This document shows positions 10,163 to 18,238 of a stretch of 64,000 bases of DNA, one piece after another; position 1 is the first letter of the stretch, and every line of letters begins with the position of its first letter. The DNA is from an uncultured Holophaga sp. GTDB taxonomy: Bacteria; Acidobacteriota; Holophagae; Holophagales; Holophagaceae. The position numbers were made by a program, and so were the translations under genes. A model generated the notes under the pieces. It made no database searches, was not told the DNA's origin, and worked only from the letters and a program-made list of their open reading frames with translations. The stretch covers positions 1,761,001 to 1,825,000 of the forward strand of contig NZ_OY781925.1 of the NCBI RefSeq assembly GCF_963677305.1, given 5' to 3'.

Positions 10163-10990
10163 ATGACCGAGAGCACCATCAAGCACGTCACCTCCGCTCT
10201 GGCCACCCAGACCCTCCTCGATCCCTCCCTGACGAATCCGGTGGCGGGCAACCGTCCACGCCGCCTCCTCCCCTGGCTCCAGGTGGTGAAGATCGGGGGC
10301 CGTTCCATCATGGACCGCGGGGCCGAGGCCATCCTCCCCATTGTCGACGAGATCCGCAAAGTGCTTCCGGAGCACCGCCTCCTGATCCTGACCGGCGCGG
10401 GGATCCGGGCCCGCCACCTCTTCAGCGTGGCCCTGGATTTGGGACTCCCCGTGGGCTCCCTCGCCCCCCTGGCCTCCAACGAGGCCGGGCAGAACGGCCA
10501 CATCCTCGCCTCGCTCCTGGCGGTGGAGGGCGTTTCCTATGTCGAGCACCCTACGGTCTCCGGCCAGCTCGCCATCCACCTTGCCGCAGCCCGGGCCGTG
10601 GTGGCCAGCGCCTTCCCACCCTACAACCACCATGAGTTCCCGCATGCCCGCATCCCCATCCACCGGGCCGATGCCGGGGCCTTCCTGGTGGCCGACGCCC
10701 TGGGTGCAGCGGGGCTCACCATCGTGGAGGATGTGGACGGGGTCTACGACACCGATCCCAATGGTCCTGACGGTGCCAAGGCCAAGCTCATCACCGAGAC
10801 GAGCTACACCGATCTGGCCCGGGCCGAGGGGACGCTGCCCTTCGACGGCGCCCTCCTGGATGTCATGGCCACGGCCCGCCACATCGAGCGCGTGCAGGTC
10901 GTGAACGGTCTCGTCCCCGGGCGCCTCATCTCCGCCCTCCGCGGTGAGCACGTGGGCACCCTCATCCACACCGCTGCTGCCCGCAGCTGA
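10163..10990 (+). CDS. mosA: Molybdenum storage protein, alpha subunit
   Basis: This 275-residue partner of mosB compares with 276 residues recalled for A. vinelandii MosA. The N-terminus ([20 protein letters not shown]) and core ([95 protein letters not shown]) follow that protein closely. The His-containing PPYNHHEF segment corresponds to the cage-lining region. In the family the alpha subunit binds Mg-ATP that drives molybdate uptake into the cage. The gene is co-transcribed with mosB and ends at a strong terminator. No nif, mod or molybdopterin genes are in the window, so the purpose of molybdenum storage here is open. Confidence 0.92.
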   Translation: MTESTIKHVTSALATQTLLDPSLTNPVAGNRPRRLLPWLQVVKIGGRSIMDRGAEAILPIVDEIRKVLPEHRLLILTGAGIRARHLFSVALDLGLPVGSLAPLASNEAGQNGHILASLLAVEGVSYVEHPTVSGQLAIHLAAARAVVASAFPPYNHHEFPHARIPIHRADAGAFLVADALGAAGLTIVEDVDGVYDTDPNGPDGAKAKLITETSYTDLARAEGTLPFDGALLDVMATARHIERVQVVNGLVPGRLISALRGEHVGTLIHTAAARS

Positions 10991-11010
10991 CCCTTCCCGC
11001 CTGAACGAAG

Positions 11011-11055
11011 GGGGGCCGGATCGATATCCCATCGATCCGGCCCCCGGGTCTTTTT
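11011..11055. terminator. Strong terminator between mosA and the BMP permease gene
   Basis: GGGGGCCGGATCGAT (11011-11025) pairs perfectly with ATCGATCCGGCCCCC (11031-11045) around a five-base loop. GGGTCTTTTT follows on the plus strand. It ends the mosBA transcript and, by symmetry, can also act on the convergent transporter operon. Confidence 0.88.
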
Positions 11056-11060
11056 CCGCC

Positions 11061-11981
11061 TCAGCCCTCTGGGTAGAAGGGCTTGCCCAGGGAGCCGGGC
11101 ATGTTGGCCCGGATCCAGGCGGGGTTGCGGGAGATCAGCACCAGGACAGCGATGGTGGCCAGGTAGGGCAGCATGGTCAGCAGCTGGCTGGCGATCTGCA
11201 CGCCCTGTCCCTGGAGATAGAACTGGAGCATGGTCACGCCACCGAAGATGTAAGCCCCCAGCAGGATGCGCCAGGGGCGCCAGGTGGCGAAGGTGGTGAG
11301 GGCCAAGGCGATCCAGCCCTTGCCGGAGACCATGCCCTCCACCCAGAGGGGGGTGTAGACCAGGGAGAGGTAGGCACCCGCCAGGCCGCAGAGGGCGCCA
11401 CCCACGGCCACGGCCCCCAGGCGGATCCGCCGCACGGGGAAGCCCAGGGCGTGGGCGGACTCGGGGTTCTCGCCGATGGCCCTGAGCACCAGGCCCTTTC
11501 TGCTTCGGTAGAGGAACCAGGAACAAAGGGCGGCCAGGGCGATGGTGATGTAGACCATGGGGTGCTGGCAGAAGAGGGCGGGGCCCAGAAAGGGGATCTT
11601 GGAGAGTCCCGGGATGGCGTAGCTCACCCTGGCGGGCAGCTGGGCCTGGGTGTAGGGGATGCCGGCGAAGGCCGAGAAGCCTGCTCCGAAGAGGGACAGG
11701 GCCAGCCCGGTGGCGTACTGGTTGGCGTTGAGCCAGATCACCAGGTAGCCCAGGATGCAGGAGAGGACGGCACCCGCCAGGGCCCCGGCGACGAAACCGA
11801 GCAGGTCGCTGTGGGTGTGGACCCCGGCAGCGAAGCCCGCGAGGGCGGAGACCAGCATGATGCCTTCCGCCCCGAGATTGACGATGCCTGAACGTTCGTT
11901 GATGAGCAGCCCCAGGGCCGCCAGAGCGAGGATGGTGCCGGCATTGAGGGTGGCGGCCAGCTGCAGGGCCCAGGATTCCAT
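11061..11981 (-). CDS. BMP-type ABC transporter permease 2 (NupQ/YufQ-like)
   Basis: This 306-residue inner-membrane protein has about eight hydrophobic segments and the BPD_transp_2 signature (NERSGIVNLGAEGIMLVSAL, AGFAAGVHTHSDLLG, RAIGENPESAHALGFPVRRI). The start at 11981 is preferred over an upstream in-frame ATG because it overlaps the previous gene's stop as TGATG and matches the family N-terminus. It is the last gene of a three-gene operon: ATPase, permease 1, permease 2. With permease 1 it forms the membrane channel for the substrate delivered by the BMP lipoprotein. Confidence 0.9.
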   Translation of the reverse strand: MESWALQLAATLNAGTILALAALGLLINERSGIVNLGAEGIMLVSALAGFAAGVHTHSDLLGFVAGALAGAVLSCILGYLVIWLNANQYATGLALSLFGAGFSAFAGIPYTQAQLPARVSYAIPGLSKIPFLGPALFCQHPMVYITIALAALCSWFLYRSRKGLVLRAIGENPESAHALGFPVRRIRLGAVAVGGALCGLAGAYLSLVYTPLWVEGMVSGKGWIALALTTFATWRPWRILLGAYIFGGVTMLQFYLQGQGVQIASQLLTMLPYLATIAVLVLISRNPAWIRANMPGSLGKPFYPEG

Positions 11982-13069
11982 CAGGACTCCTTGCGCTTTC
12001 CGCGCAGGCCCCGGAAGCCGGTCCAGCGCAGACGGTATTGGATCAGGGTGTCGCAACCCAGGAGGCTGAAGAGGAGCAGGCCCTGGAAGACACTGGTCAT
12101 GGCCTTGGGCAGCCCGAGGCGCGACTGGGCCAGCTCACCGCCGATGTAGAACAGGCTCATGAGGAGGCTGGAGAAGACGATGCCCAGGGGGTGCAGGCGA
12201 CCCACGAAGGCCACGATGATGGCTGCGAAACCGTAGCCCACGGAGAGGTAGGGGGTGAGCTGTCCCATGGGACCCGTGGCCTCAAGGGCTCCCGCCAGGC
12301 CCGCCATGCCGCCCGAGGCCAGGAGGGCGGTCCAGAGGGCAGCGCGGGAAGAGAAGCCGGCGTACCGGGCCGCGAGGGGGGCCAGTCCGCCCACCTGGAG
12401 CTGGAAGCCCCTATAGGTGCGGAAGAGGAAGACCCAGAAGGCTGCTACCGCCAGCAGAGCGATGACAACCCCATAGTTGGCGCGGTAGCCCTGTACCAGG
12501 CGCGGGATCTGGGTCACCTTCAGGAAGGTGATGGTCTGGGGAAAGTTGTACCCGTTAGGGTCCTTCCACGGGCCGTAGACGAGGTAGCCCAGGAGCTGCT
12601 GTCCGACATAGACCAGCATCAGGCTTACCAGGATCTCATTGGCGTTGAAGCGGTCCCGCAGCAGGGCGACGATGCCCGCCCAGACCATGCCCCCCAGGAT
12701 GCCTGCCAGGAGGATGAGGACCAGAATGCCGCGCCCGGTGCCGGGTCCGGCCTGCATGGCCACCCAACTGCCCGCCACGGCGCCCAGGAGGAACTGGCCT
12801 TCGGCGCCGATGTTCCAGATGTTGGAGCGGAAGCAGACCGCCAGGCCCAGGGCGATGAGCAGGAGCGGCACGGCCTTGACCGTCAGCTCCGAAAGGGCCC
12901 GGGCGTTCTTGAGGGGCTCGTAGAAGAACATGGAGAGCCCCTGGACCGGGTCTTTGCCTAGCCAGAGGAAGAGCCCCACACCGATGAGCAGGGTGATGAT
13001 CAGGGCCAGTACCGGTGAGCCGAAGGCCATGAAGCGCGAGGGCTGGGACCTCTGCTCAAGCTTGAACAT
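11981..13069 (-). CDS. BMP-type ABC transporter permease 1 (NupP/YufP-like)
   Basis: The 362-residue inner-membrane permease shows a first transmembrane segment at about 15-35 (VLALIITLLIGVGLFLWLG), then FRSNIWNIGAEGQFLLGAV and, towards the C-terminus, SVGYGFAAIIVAFVGRLHP, the latter two being hallmarks of the nucleoside/sugar BPD_transp_2 family. It overlaps the ATPase gene end by 14 bases and the next permease start by one base, so the three proteins are probably made stoichiometrically. Confidence 0.9.
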   Translation of the reverse strand: MFKLEQRSQPSRFMAFGSPVLALIITLLIGVGLFLWLGKDPVQGLSMFFYEPLKNARALSELTVKAVPLLLIALGLAVCFRSNIWNIGAEGQFLLGAVAGSWVAMQAGPGTGRGILVLILLAGILGGMVWAGIVALLRDRFNANEILVSLMLVYVGQQLLGYLVYGPWKDPNGYNFPQTITFLKVTQIPRLVQGYRANYGVVIALLAVAAFWVFLFRTYRGFQLQVGGLAPLAARYAGFSSRAALWTALLASGGMAGLAGALEATGPMGQLTPYLSVGYGFAAIIVAFVGRLHPLGIVFSSLLMSLFYIGGELAQSRLGLPKAMTSVFQGLLLFSLLGCDTLIQYRLRWTGFRGLRGKRKES

Positions 13070-14576
13070 GGGCCTCCTCCCGGGGCCAGAGCCCGCTCAT
13101 CCATTCGCCGATCTGCTCGAGGGTGGCCGTCCTGGCATTCACGCTGGGGGAGAGCTCTCCCTGGGCCATGACCACCAATCGGTCGCTCACCTCGAAGAGC
13201 TCGTCCAGGTCTTCGCTCACCACCAGGACCGCGCAGCCCGCATCCCGGAGTTCAAGGATCTCACTGCGGATGGTGGCGGCGGCCCCCACGTCCACGCCCC
13301 AGGTGGGCTGGGAGAGGATGAGGACCCGCGGGGCGGCGTCAATCTCCCGGCCCACGATGAACTTCTGGAGGTTGCCCCCCGAGAGGCTGCGGGCCAGGGA
13401 GTGCTGTCCTCCGGCTGCGACGTTGAAGCGGCGGATCAACTCCTGAGCGAGGTTCCGGCAGGCGCTCTTGTGGACCCAGCCGGTGCGGGAGACGCTCTCG
13501 CATCGGGTGAGGAGCGTGTTCTCCGCCAGGGACAGGCCGGGGACGGCGCCTCGGCCAAGTCGCTCCTCGGGGACGAAGTGCAGGCCCTGGCGCCGCCGGG
13601 GCTCGGGTCCGGACTGGGCGATGTCCCGGCCGAAGAGCTTGATGGAGCCTCTGGGAGCCCGGGGGTCCTCTCCCGAGAGAGCCGCCATCAGCTCATTCTG
13701 ACCATTGCCGGAGACCCCGGCCACGCCCACCACCTCACCCGCCCGCAGCTCCAGGCCGATGCGCTTCAGGGCGGTGCCGTAGGGGTCGGACTTGGGCAGG
13801 TCCAGGCCTTCGATGGCCAGGGCCACCTCGCCGAGATGCGCCTCCCGGTGCTGGAGCTGGGGGGGCTCGGCCCCGATCATCAGCCGGGAGAGGCTGGCGT
13901 TGGTCTCCTGGGTGGGGTCCACCTCGCCGGTGACCCTGCCGCCCTGCAGCACGGTGCAGTGATGGCAGAGGGTGCGAATTTCGTCCAGCTTGTGGCTGAT
14001 GTAGAGGATGGAGCAGCCCTCGGCGGAGAGCTGATTCAGGGTGGTGAAGAGCTTCTCGATGGCCTGAGGGGTGAGCACCGAGGTGGGTTCGTCCAGAATG
14101 AGGAGCTGGGGCTCGGCCAGGAGGGCCCGGACGATCTCCACCCGCTGTCGCTCGCCCACCGAGAGGGTATGCACCGGGCGCAGCGGGTCCACCTCCAGCC
14201 CATAGCTCTCGGCCACCTCCCGGATCCGCTGGGTGACCTGGGGCAGGGGCATGGACTTGTCCAGGCCCAGCCAGACGTTCTCGGCGGCCGTGAGGGTGTC
14301 GAAGAGCGAGAAGTGCTGGAACACCATGGCGATGCCCAGGCTTCTGGCCTCGTGGGGGTTGCGGATGTGGACCGGCTGCCCGTTCCAGAGGAGCTCGCCC
14401 TCGTCGGGACGGACGGCCCCGTAGATGATCTTCATCAGGGTGGACTTCCCCGCGCCGTTTTCGCCCAGGACGGCGTGGATCTCCCCGGGCTTCACCCGGA
14501 GGCAGACCCCGTCATTGGCTTTGACGGCTGGGTACTGCTTGCTGATTCCCTTCAGCTCTAGACGGAGGTGGCTCAT
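13056..14576 (-). CDS. BMP-type ABC transporter ATPase, duplicated (NupO/YufO-like)
   Basis: The 506-residue cytoplasmic protein has two tandem ABC domains, as in sugar and nucleoside importers. Domain 1 (about 5-240) has Walker A GENGAGKST, signature LSVGERQRVEI and Walker B LLILDEPTSVL. Domain 2 (about 255-500) has a degenerate Walker A (GVSGNGQNE), signature LSGGNLQKFIVGRE and VLILSQPTWGVDVGA. The degenerate second site is normal for this family. The start at 14576 is chosen because the longer frame has no family match before MSHLRLELKGISKQYPAV. It leads the transporter operon. Confidence 0.92.
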   Translation of the reverse strand: MSHLRLELKGISKQYPAVKANDGVCLRVKPGEIHAVLGENGAGKSTLMKIIYGAVRPDEGELLWNGQPVHIRNPHEARSLGIAMVFQHFSLFDTLTAAENVWLGLDKSMPLPQVTQRIREVAESYGLEVDPLRPVHTLSVGERQRVEIVRALLAEPQLLILDEPTSVLTPQAIEKLFTTLNQLSAEGCSILYISHKLDEIRTLCHHCTVLQGGRVTGEVDPTQETNASLSRLMIGAEPPQLQHREAHLGEVALAIEGLDLPKSDPYGTALKRIGLELRAGEVVGVAGVSGNGQNELMAALSGEDPRAPRGSIKLFGRDIAQSGPEPRRRQGLHFVPEERLGRGAVPGLSLAENTLLTRCESVSRTGWVHKSACRNLAQELIRRFNVAAGGQHSLARSLSGGNLQKFIVGREIDAAPRVLILSQPTWGVDVGAAATIRSEILELRDAGCAVLVVSEDLDELFEVSDRLVVMAQGELSPSVNARTATLEQIGEWMSGLWPREEAHVQA

Positions 14577-14787
14577 GGGTCTTTCTGGGCAGGGCGCCCG
14601 AAGGCAAACCCTCATTTTGAGGGGTATTCCCCGGGCTTGGCAACCACGCACATGCGCCCGAGCAGGGCTCTTTGTATTTTGGTTGTATATTAAATTATAT
14701 TACGATGAGGCAGACCGGATCCCACCGGCCCGGCCTCCGCACCCCCCTATCTCCCGGAGGCCGGCCCACTCCCCTTCTGGAGGCTTC
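14577..14787. promoter_or_regulatory. Divergent promoter region, ATPase gene and binding-protein gene
   Basis: This 211-base divergent spacer has an AT-rich patch at about 14671-14706 (TTGTATTTTGGTTGTATATT) that probably contains promoter elements. The 60 bases before the right-hand gene are GC-rich and end in a TGGAGG ribosome-binding site. Confidence 0.4.
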
Positions 14788-15813
14788 ATGTCCAATCCCA
14801 GTCCACTCCGGCTCCTGGCTCTCCTCTGTGCCGTTCTGGCGGCGGGAGGTTCCGCCCAGGCCCGTGACGTCATCGACATGGCCGGCCGCAAGGTCACCCT
14901 TCCGGACACCATCACCCGCATCTATGCAGGCTCGCCCTACACGAATGTCCTCACTTATGTGGTGGCGCCCGAGATGCTGATCGGAGGGCCCATGGGCGCG
15001 CCGGACGGCTCCTCCCGCTACATCCGTCCCGACGCTGGCCGGATACCCATGCCCAAGGCCGAGCCCGGTCAGCGGGGGCCCAGTCTGGAGGCCATGGCGG
15101 CCCTCAAGCCCGACTTCGTGCTGATGAAGGGCAACGCCAGGACGGACCACGCTGGGGCCCAGCGCTTCGAGAATGCGGGGATCCCGGTGGTCTACGTGGA
15201 CCTCGACGAGATCGACAACTACCCCGCGGCCATCCAGTGGCTCTCCAACCTCGTGGGCCACCCGGAGCGGGGCAAGGCCATGGCCGACCACGCCCGCAGG
15301 ACCCTGGCGGAGGTGGACAGGGCTGTGGCTTCGATTCCTGAGGCCGAGCGGGTGCGCGTCTACTATGCGGAGTCCGCCGATGGCCTGGCCACCGAGTGCG
15401 ACGAGTCCCTCCACGCCGATGCCATCAGGCGGGCCGGGGCCAAGTTAGTCCATGAGTGCCTGCAGCAGAACCACATGGGTATGGAGAAGCTGAGGTTCGA
15501 ACAGGTTCTGGCCTACAATCCCCAGGTCATCCTGACCCAGGACGCCAAGTTCGCCGAGATGGCTTATGCCGATCCCCGCTGGCAGAAGATCGATGCCGTG
15601 GCCAAGCACCGGATCCTGGTCTCCCCCCGCACCCCCTTCGCCTGGTTCGACCGGCCCCCTGCGGTCACCCGGCTCATCGGCATCCCCTGGCTGGCGGTCC
15701 ATCTCTACCCAAGGGCCTGCCGGATCGACCTCAAGCAGGAGCTCCGGGACTTCCACAAGCTCTTCCTCGGTGTGGACATCTCCGAGGCTGATCTCGAAGC
15801 CTGGACCCGCTAG
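14788..15813 (+). CDS. Periplasmic binding protein, iron/cobalamin/metal-complex type
   Basis: The 341-residue exported protein has a Sec signal (residues 1-26, cleaved near GSAQA-RD). Its mature part is the helical-backbone class III binding fold: VIDMAGRKVTLPDTITRIY, ALKPDFVLMKGN, VVYVDLDEIDNYPAAIQWL, NPQVILTQDAKFAEM and the conserved ending FDRPPAVTRLIGIPWLAVHLYP. The family binds ferric siderophores, cobalamin, haem or, in the MolA type, molybdate/tungstate. The start at 14788 has GGAGG six bases upstream. No permease or ATPase accompanies it, so it is an orphan here. Its position four kilobases from mosBA makes a metal-oxyanion ligand an idea, not a conclusion. Confidence 0.82.
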   Translation: MSNPSPLRLLALLCAVLAAGGSAQARDVIDMAGRKVTLPDTITRIYAGSPYTNVLTYVVAPEMLIGGPMGAPDGSSRYIRPDAGRIPMPKAEPGQRGPSLEAMAALKPDFVLMKGNARTDHAGAQRFENAGIPVVYVDLDEIDNYPAAIQWLSNLVGHPERGKAMADHARRTLAEVDRAVASIPEAERVRVYYAESADGLATECDESLHADAIRRAGAKLVHECLQQNHMGMEKLRFEQVLAYNPQVILTQDAKFAEMAYADPRWQKIDAVAKHRILVSPRTPFAWFDRPPAVTRLIGIPWLAVHLYPRACRIDLKQELRDFHKLFLGVDISEADLEAWTR

Positions 15814-15842
15814 TGCGCCTCATGGAGCGCAAGGAGACGAAC

Positions 15843-16370
15843 ATGAGCAGCAGGCTCTTCAGAAGGACGATGCTGACCCTGGGTCTGGTGACCTTCGGTG
15901 CTGCGGGTGCCAACGCCCAACATCCGGTCTCTCCCCCGGGGGCCCAGCCCGGACCGAACCCTGTGCCGGATGCCCGCTATGTGATCGACGGAAGTGAGGT
16001 CCGGGACAAGGAGACCGGACTGGTCTGGCAGCGGTGCACCTACGGACGCCACTGGGTCAAGGGCAAGGGTTCCCTCGGCCGGGCCGAGACCCTGAACTGG
16101 GCCTCCGCCCTGGAGGCGGGCAGGGATGGCTGGCGCCTGCCCACCAAGGAGGAACTGGAGACCCTGGTCAACACCGCAGGAGGTCAGGAGCTCTTCAACC
16201 GGAAGGTCTTTCCCGATGTCGGACTCGATGGCACCTGGTGGTACTGGTCCAGTACCCCTTACCCCAAGGATGCTGCAGGGGCCTGGGGAGTCCACTTCAA
16301 GGACGGCCGCAGCGGCTATGCCTTCCCCCATAAGAGGGGCGCCGTGCGTCTGGTGCGCAGCGGCAAGTGA
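15843..16370 (+). CDS. Secreted Lcl/DUF1566-domain protein
   Basis: The product is 175 residues with a signal peptide (MSSRLFRRTMLTLGLVTFGA, cleaved after ANA) and an Lcl_C (formerly DUF1566) domain: VRDKETGLVWQRC, NWASALEAGRDGWRLPTKEE, TWWYWSSTPYP and a C-terminal RGAVRLVRSG. The WRLPT and 'YWSST' motifs are characteristic. Such domains are found in surface and collagen-like lectin proteins of unclear role. The start at 15843 follows AAGGAG by seven bases; upstream starts would overlap the preceding gene and spoil the signal peptide. It is probably co-transcribed with the binding protein 29 bases upstream. Confidence 0.82.
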   Translation: MSSRLFRRTMLTLGLVTFGAAGANAQHPVSPPGAQPGPNPVPDARYVIDGSEVRDKETGLVWQRCTYGRHWVKGKGSLGRAETLNWASALEAGRDGWRLPTKEELETLVNTAGGQELFNRKVFPDVGLDGTWWYWSSTPYPKDAAGAWGVHFKDGRSGYAFPHKRGAVRLVRSGK

Positions 16371-16566
16371 GGTGCCTGTCAGGGGGCTACCGGGCTGAGG
16401 CTGTGGCGACGCCCCTGTGCCGGTGGGGTAGACCGGGGTTCACGGCTCTCCATTCCGACCTGGACCTTGCTGTGGAGTCGCAGGGGTGGCATGGGTAACG
16501 TTCCTGTCCGCGCTGCATCGAAACTCAGGCAGCTATTCGTGCAGCTCATTTCCCAAGAGGGTGTCC

Positions 16567-17241
16567 ATGAAGGTTCTGATCGTACTCACGTCCCATGATC
16601 GTCTGGGAGACACCGGCCATCAAACTGGCTTCTGGCTGGAGGAGTTTGCCGCCCCCTACTACGCGTTCAGGGACGCCGGAGCCCAGATCACCCTCGCGTC
16701 ACCCCGGGGAGGGCAGCCGCCCCTTGACCCCAAGAGCGAGGACCCAAGTGCCCAGACGCCCGCGACCCTCCGCTTCGCGGGCGATCCCGAGGCCCAGGGC
16801 CTCCTGGCCAGCACCTTGCGACTTGAAGGCCTTCAGGAGAAGGACTTCGATGCGGTCTTCTTTCCCGGGGGGCACGGACCCCTCTGGGATCTGGCCGAAG
16901 ATGCCAAGACCATCGCCCTGATCGAGGCCTTCTATGGGGCCGGGAAGCCGGTTGCTGCCGTATGCCACGCGCCTGGGGTCTTCCGTCACACCCGGAAGCC
17001 GGACGGCTCCCCCCTGGTGCAGGGGCACCAAGTCACCGGCTTCACCAACACTGAGGAAGCCGCCGTGGGCCTGACGGAGGTCGTCCCCTTCCTGGTCGAG
17101 GACATGCTCAAGGCCAAGGGCGGGGACTATCACAGAGGACCAGACTGGGCCCCCTATGTTTTGATTGATGATAAGCTCATTACTGGCCAGAACCCGGCCT
17201 CATCGGAAGCGGTGGCCCTGGCCCTGCTCAAGGCCCGCTAG
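16567..17241 (+). CDS. DJ-1/PfpI superfamily protein (Hsp31-like class I amidotransferase fold)
   Basis: The 224-residue cytoplasmic protein has the nucleophile elbow AAVCHAPGVF, the preceding FDAVFFPGGHGPLWDLAED and a C-terminal ITGQNPASSEAVALALL. These place it in the YDR533C/Hsp31 and glyoxalase III-like branch rather than short PfpI proteases. Members detoxify methylglyoxal or act as deglycases/chaperones. The start at 16567 follows GAGGGTG closely and gives MKVLIVLTSHD, the family's first strand. It ends at a terminator and stands alone. Confidence 0.88.
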   Translation: MKVLIVLTSHDRLGDTGHQTGFWLEEFAAPYYAFRDAGAQITLASPRGGQPPLDPKSEDPSAQTPATLRFAGDPEAQGLLASTLRLEGLQEKDFDAVFFPGGHGPLWDLAEDAKTIALIEAFYGAGKPVAAVCHAPGVFRHTRKPDGSPLVQGHQVTGFTNTEEAAVGLTEVVPFLVEDMLKAKGGDYHRGPDWAPYVLIDDKLITGQNPASSEAVALALLKAR

Positions 17242-17280
17242 GGAGCAGCCTGCCCGGGCAGGGAACAGCATGGCTAGGTT

Positions 17281-17307
17281 GGGGGGGCTGGGCCCCCCTG
17301 GTTTTTT
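17281..17307 (+). terminator. Rho-independent terminator after the DJ-1/PfpI gene
   Basis: A G-run (17281-17287) pairs with CCCCCC (17293-17298) and is followed by TGG and six T residues (17302-17307). It lies 40 bases after the stop. Confidence 0.75.
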
Positions 17308-17347
17308 GAACGGGCGTGAGGCTGAGGGACTGGGTTGCTCGAGCCGA

Positions 17348-18238
17348 TCAGGGGTATGGATGCGCACCCCGGTCCGCCAGGGGCTCCGGCGGCGGGGACT
17401 CCAGCTCCAGGCCGAGGGCCGGCAGGCTCAGACGCCAGGCATGGAGCAGGTAGCCCAGGTCCCCTGGGACGGCGCCCGGGAGGAAGCTCCCGCCGGGGCC
17501 GTACAGGGGATCACCCAGGAGGGGATGGCCCCAGGTCGCCATGTGGATGCGGATCTGGTGGGGGCGCCCGGTTTCGATACGGACCTCCACCAGGGTGCCT
17601 TCCGCCCGGCGCTCCAGGACCCGGACATGGCTGAGGGCGGGCTTTCCCTGGGGGCTGGGACCGTGGAGGGTGCCCAGGGTCGGGTGGGGCAGGGGGCCGA
17701 TGGGTGTGTCCAGGGTCCGTCTGTCCTCCCGGGGGCAGCCGCTGATCAGGGCGCGGTAGAGCTTCACCACCGCCCGGTCCCGCAGGGTGCTGCAGAGGAG
17801 ATCCCGGGAGGCGACGCTGCGGGCGAAGAGGACGAGCCCGGAGGTGCCCCTTCCCAGACGGTGGACCGGGCTGGCCTCCGGGTGGGTCAGGCGCACCTGG
17901 TGGAGGAGGGTGTGCTCCAGGAAACCCGCCCCGGGCAGGGTGGGGAGCCCCGAGGGCTTGGAGACGGCCAGCACCCGTTCATCCTCATACAGGAGCCCCC
18001 AGTCCAGGGGGGCCTCCGGCTCCTCCCAGGGGGGGCGGTGCCAGGTCAGAACCTGGCCCTGGCGCAGGGGGGCCTCCGGCAGGGCGGGCTTGCCGTCGAG
18101 CTGGACCAGGCCTTGCTCGATGCGACTGCGCCACTCCCCTTCGGGGGTGTGCTCATAGCGGCCGCTCAGATAGTCCTGGAGCGGCCGACCCTGCCAGCGG
18201 GGGTGGATCTGCTCGGTGTAGGTGCAGCCCTGGTTCAC
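17348..18238 (-). CDS. RluA-family RNA pseudouridine synthase homologue lacking the catalytic Asp
   Basis: The 296-residue protein has an N-terminal S4-like segment (about 10-70, GRPLQDYLSGRY ... RIEQGLVQLDGKPA) and the RluA catalytic fold: VSKPSGLPTLPG, KLYRALISG, ETGRPHQIRIHMATWGHPLLGDPLYG. The catalytic motif HRLDRxTSG reads HRLGRGTSG: the codon is GGA, so Gly replaces the invariant Asp. I recall the same HRLGRGTSG form in a plant RluA-like subfamily, so this may be a lineage rather than a sequencing fault. The start is a GTG overlapping the phosphohexomutase stop (GTGA). Uridine isomerase activity is therefore uncertain. Confidence 0.85.
   Translation of the reverse strand: MNQGCTYTEQIHPRWQGRPLQDYLSGRYEHTPEGEWRSRIEQGLVQLDGKPALPEAPLRQGQVLTWHRPPWEEPEAPLDWGLLYEDERVLAVSKPSGLPTLPGAGFLEHTLLHQVRLTHPEASPVHRLGRGTSGLVLFARSVASRDLLCSTLRDRAVVKLYRALISGCPREDRRTLDTPIGPLPHPTLGTLHGPSPQGKPALSHVRVLERRAEGTLVEVRIETGRPHQIRIHMATWGHPLLGDPLYGPGGSFLPGAVPGDLGYLLHAWRLSLPALGLELESPPPEPLADRGAHPYP

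Noticed and set aside
9339..10990. UMP kinase or aspartokinase pair
   Set aside because: The fold is shared, but the conserved stretches, the lengths of 270 and 275, and the tandem order fit the molybdenum storage protein much better.
12930..14561. 543-residue plus-strand frame opposite the BMP ATPase gene
   Set aside because: The composition (Gly/His/Glu/Asp repeats) is typical of antisense frames in GC-rich DNA, and the opposite strand has a complete duplicated ABC ATPase.
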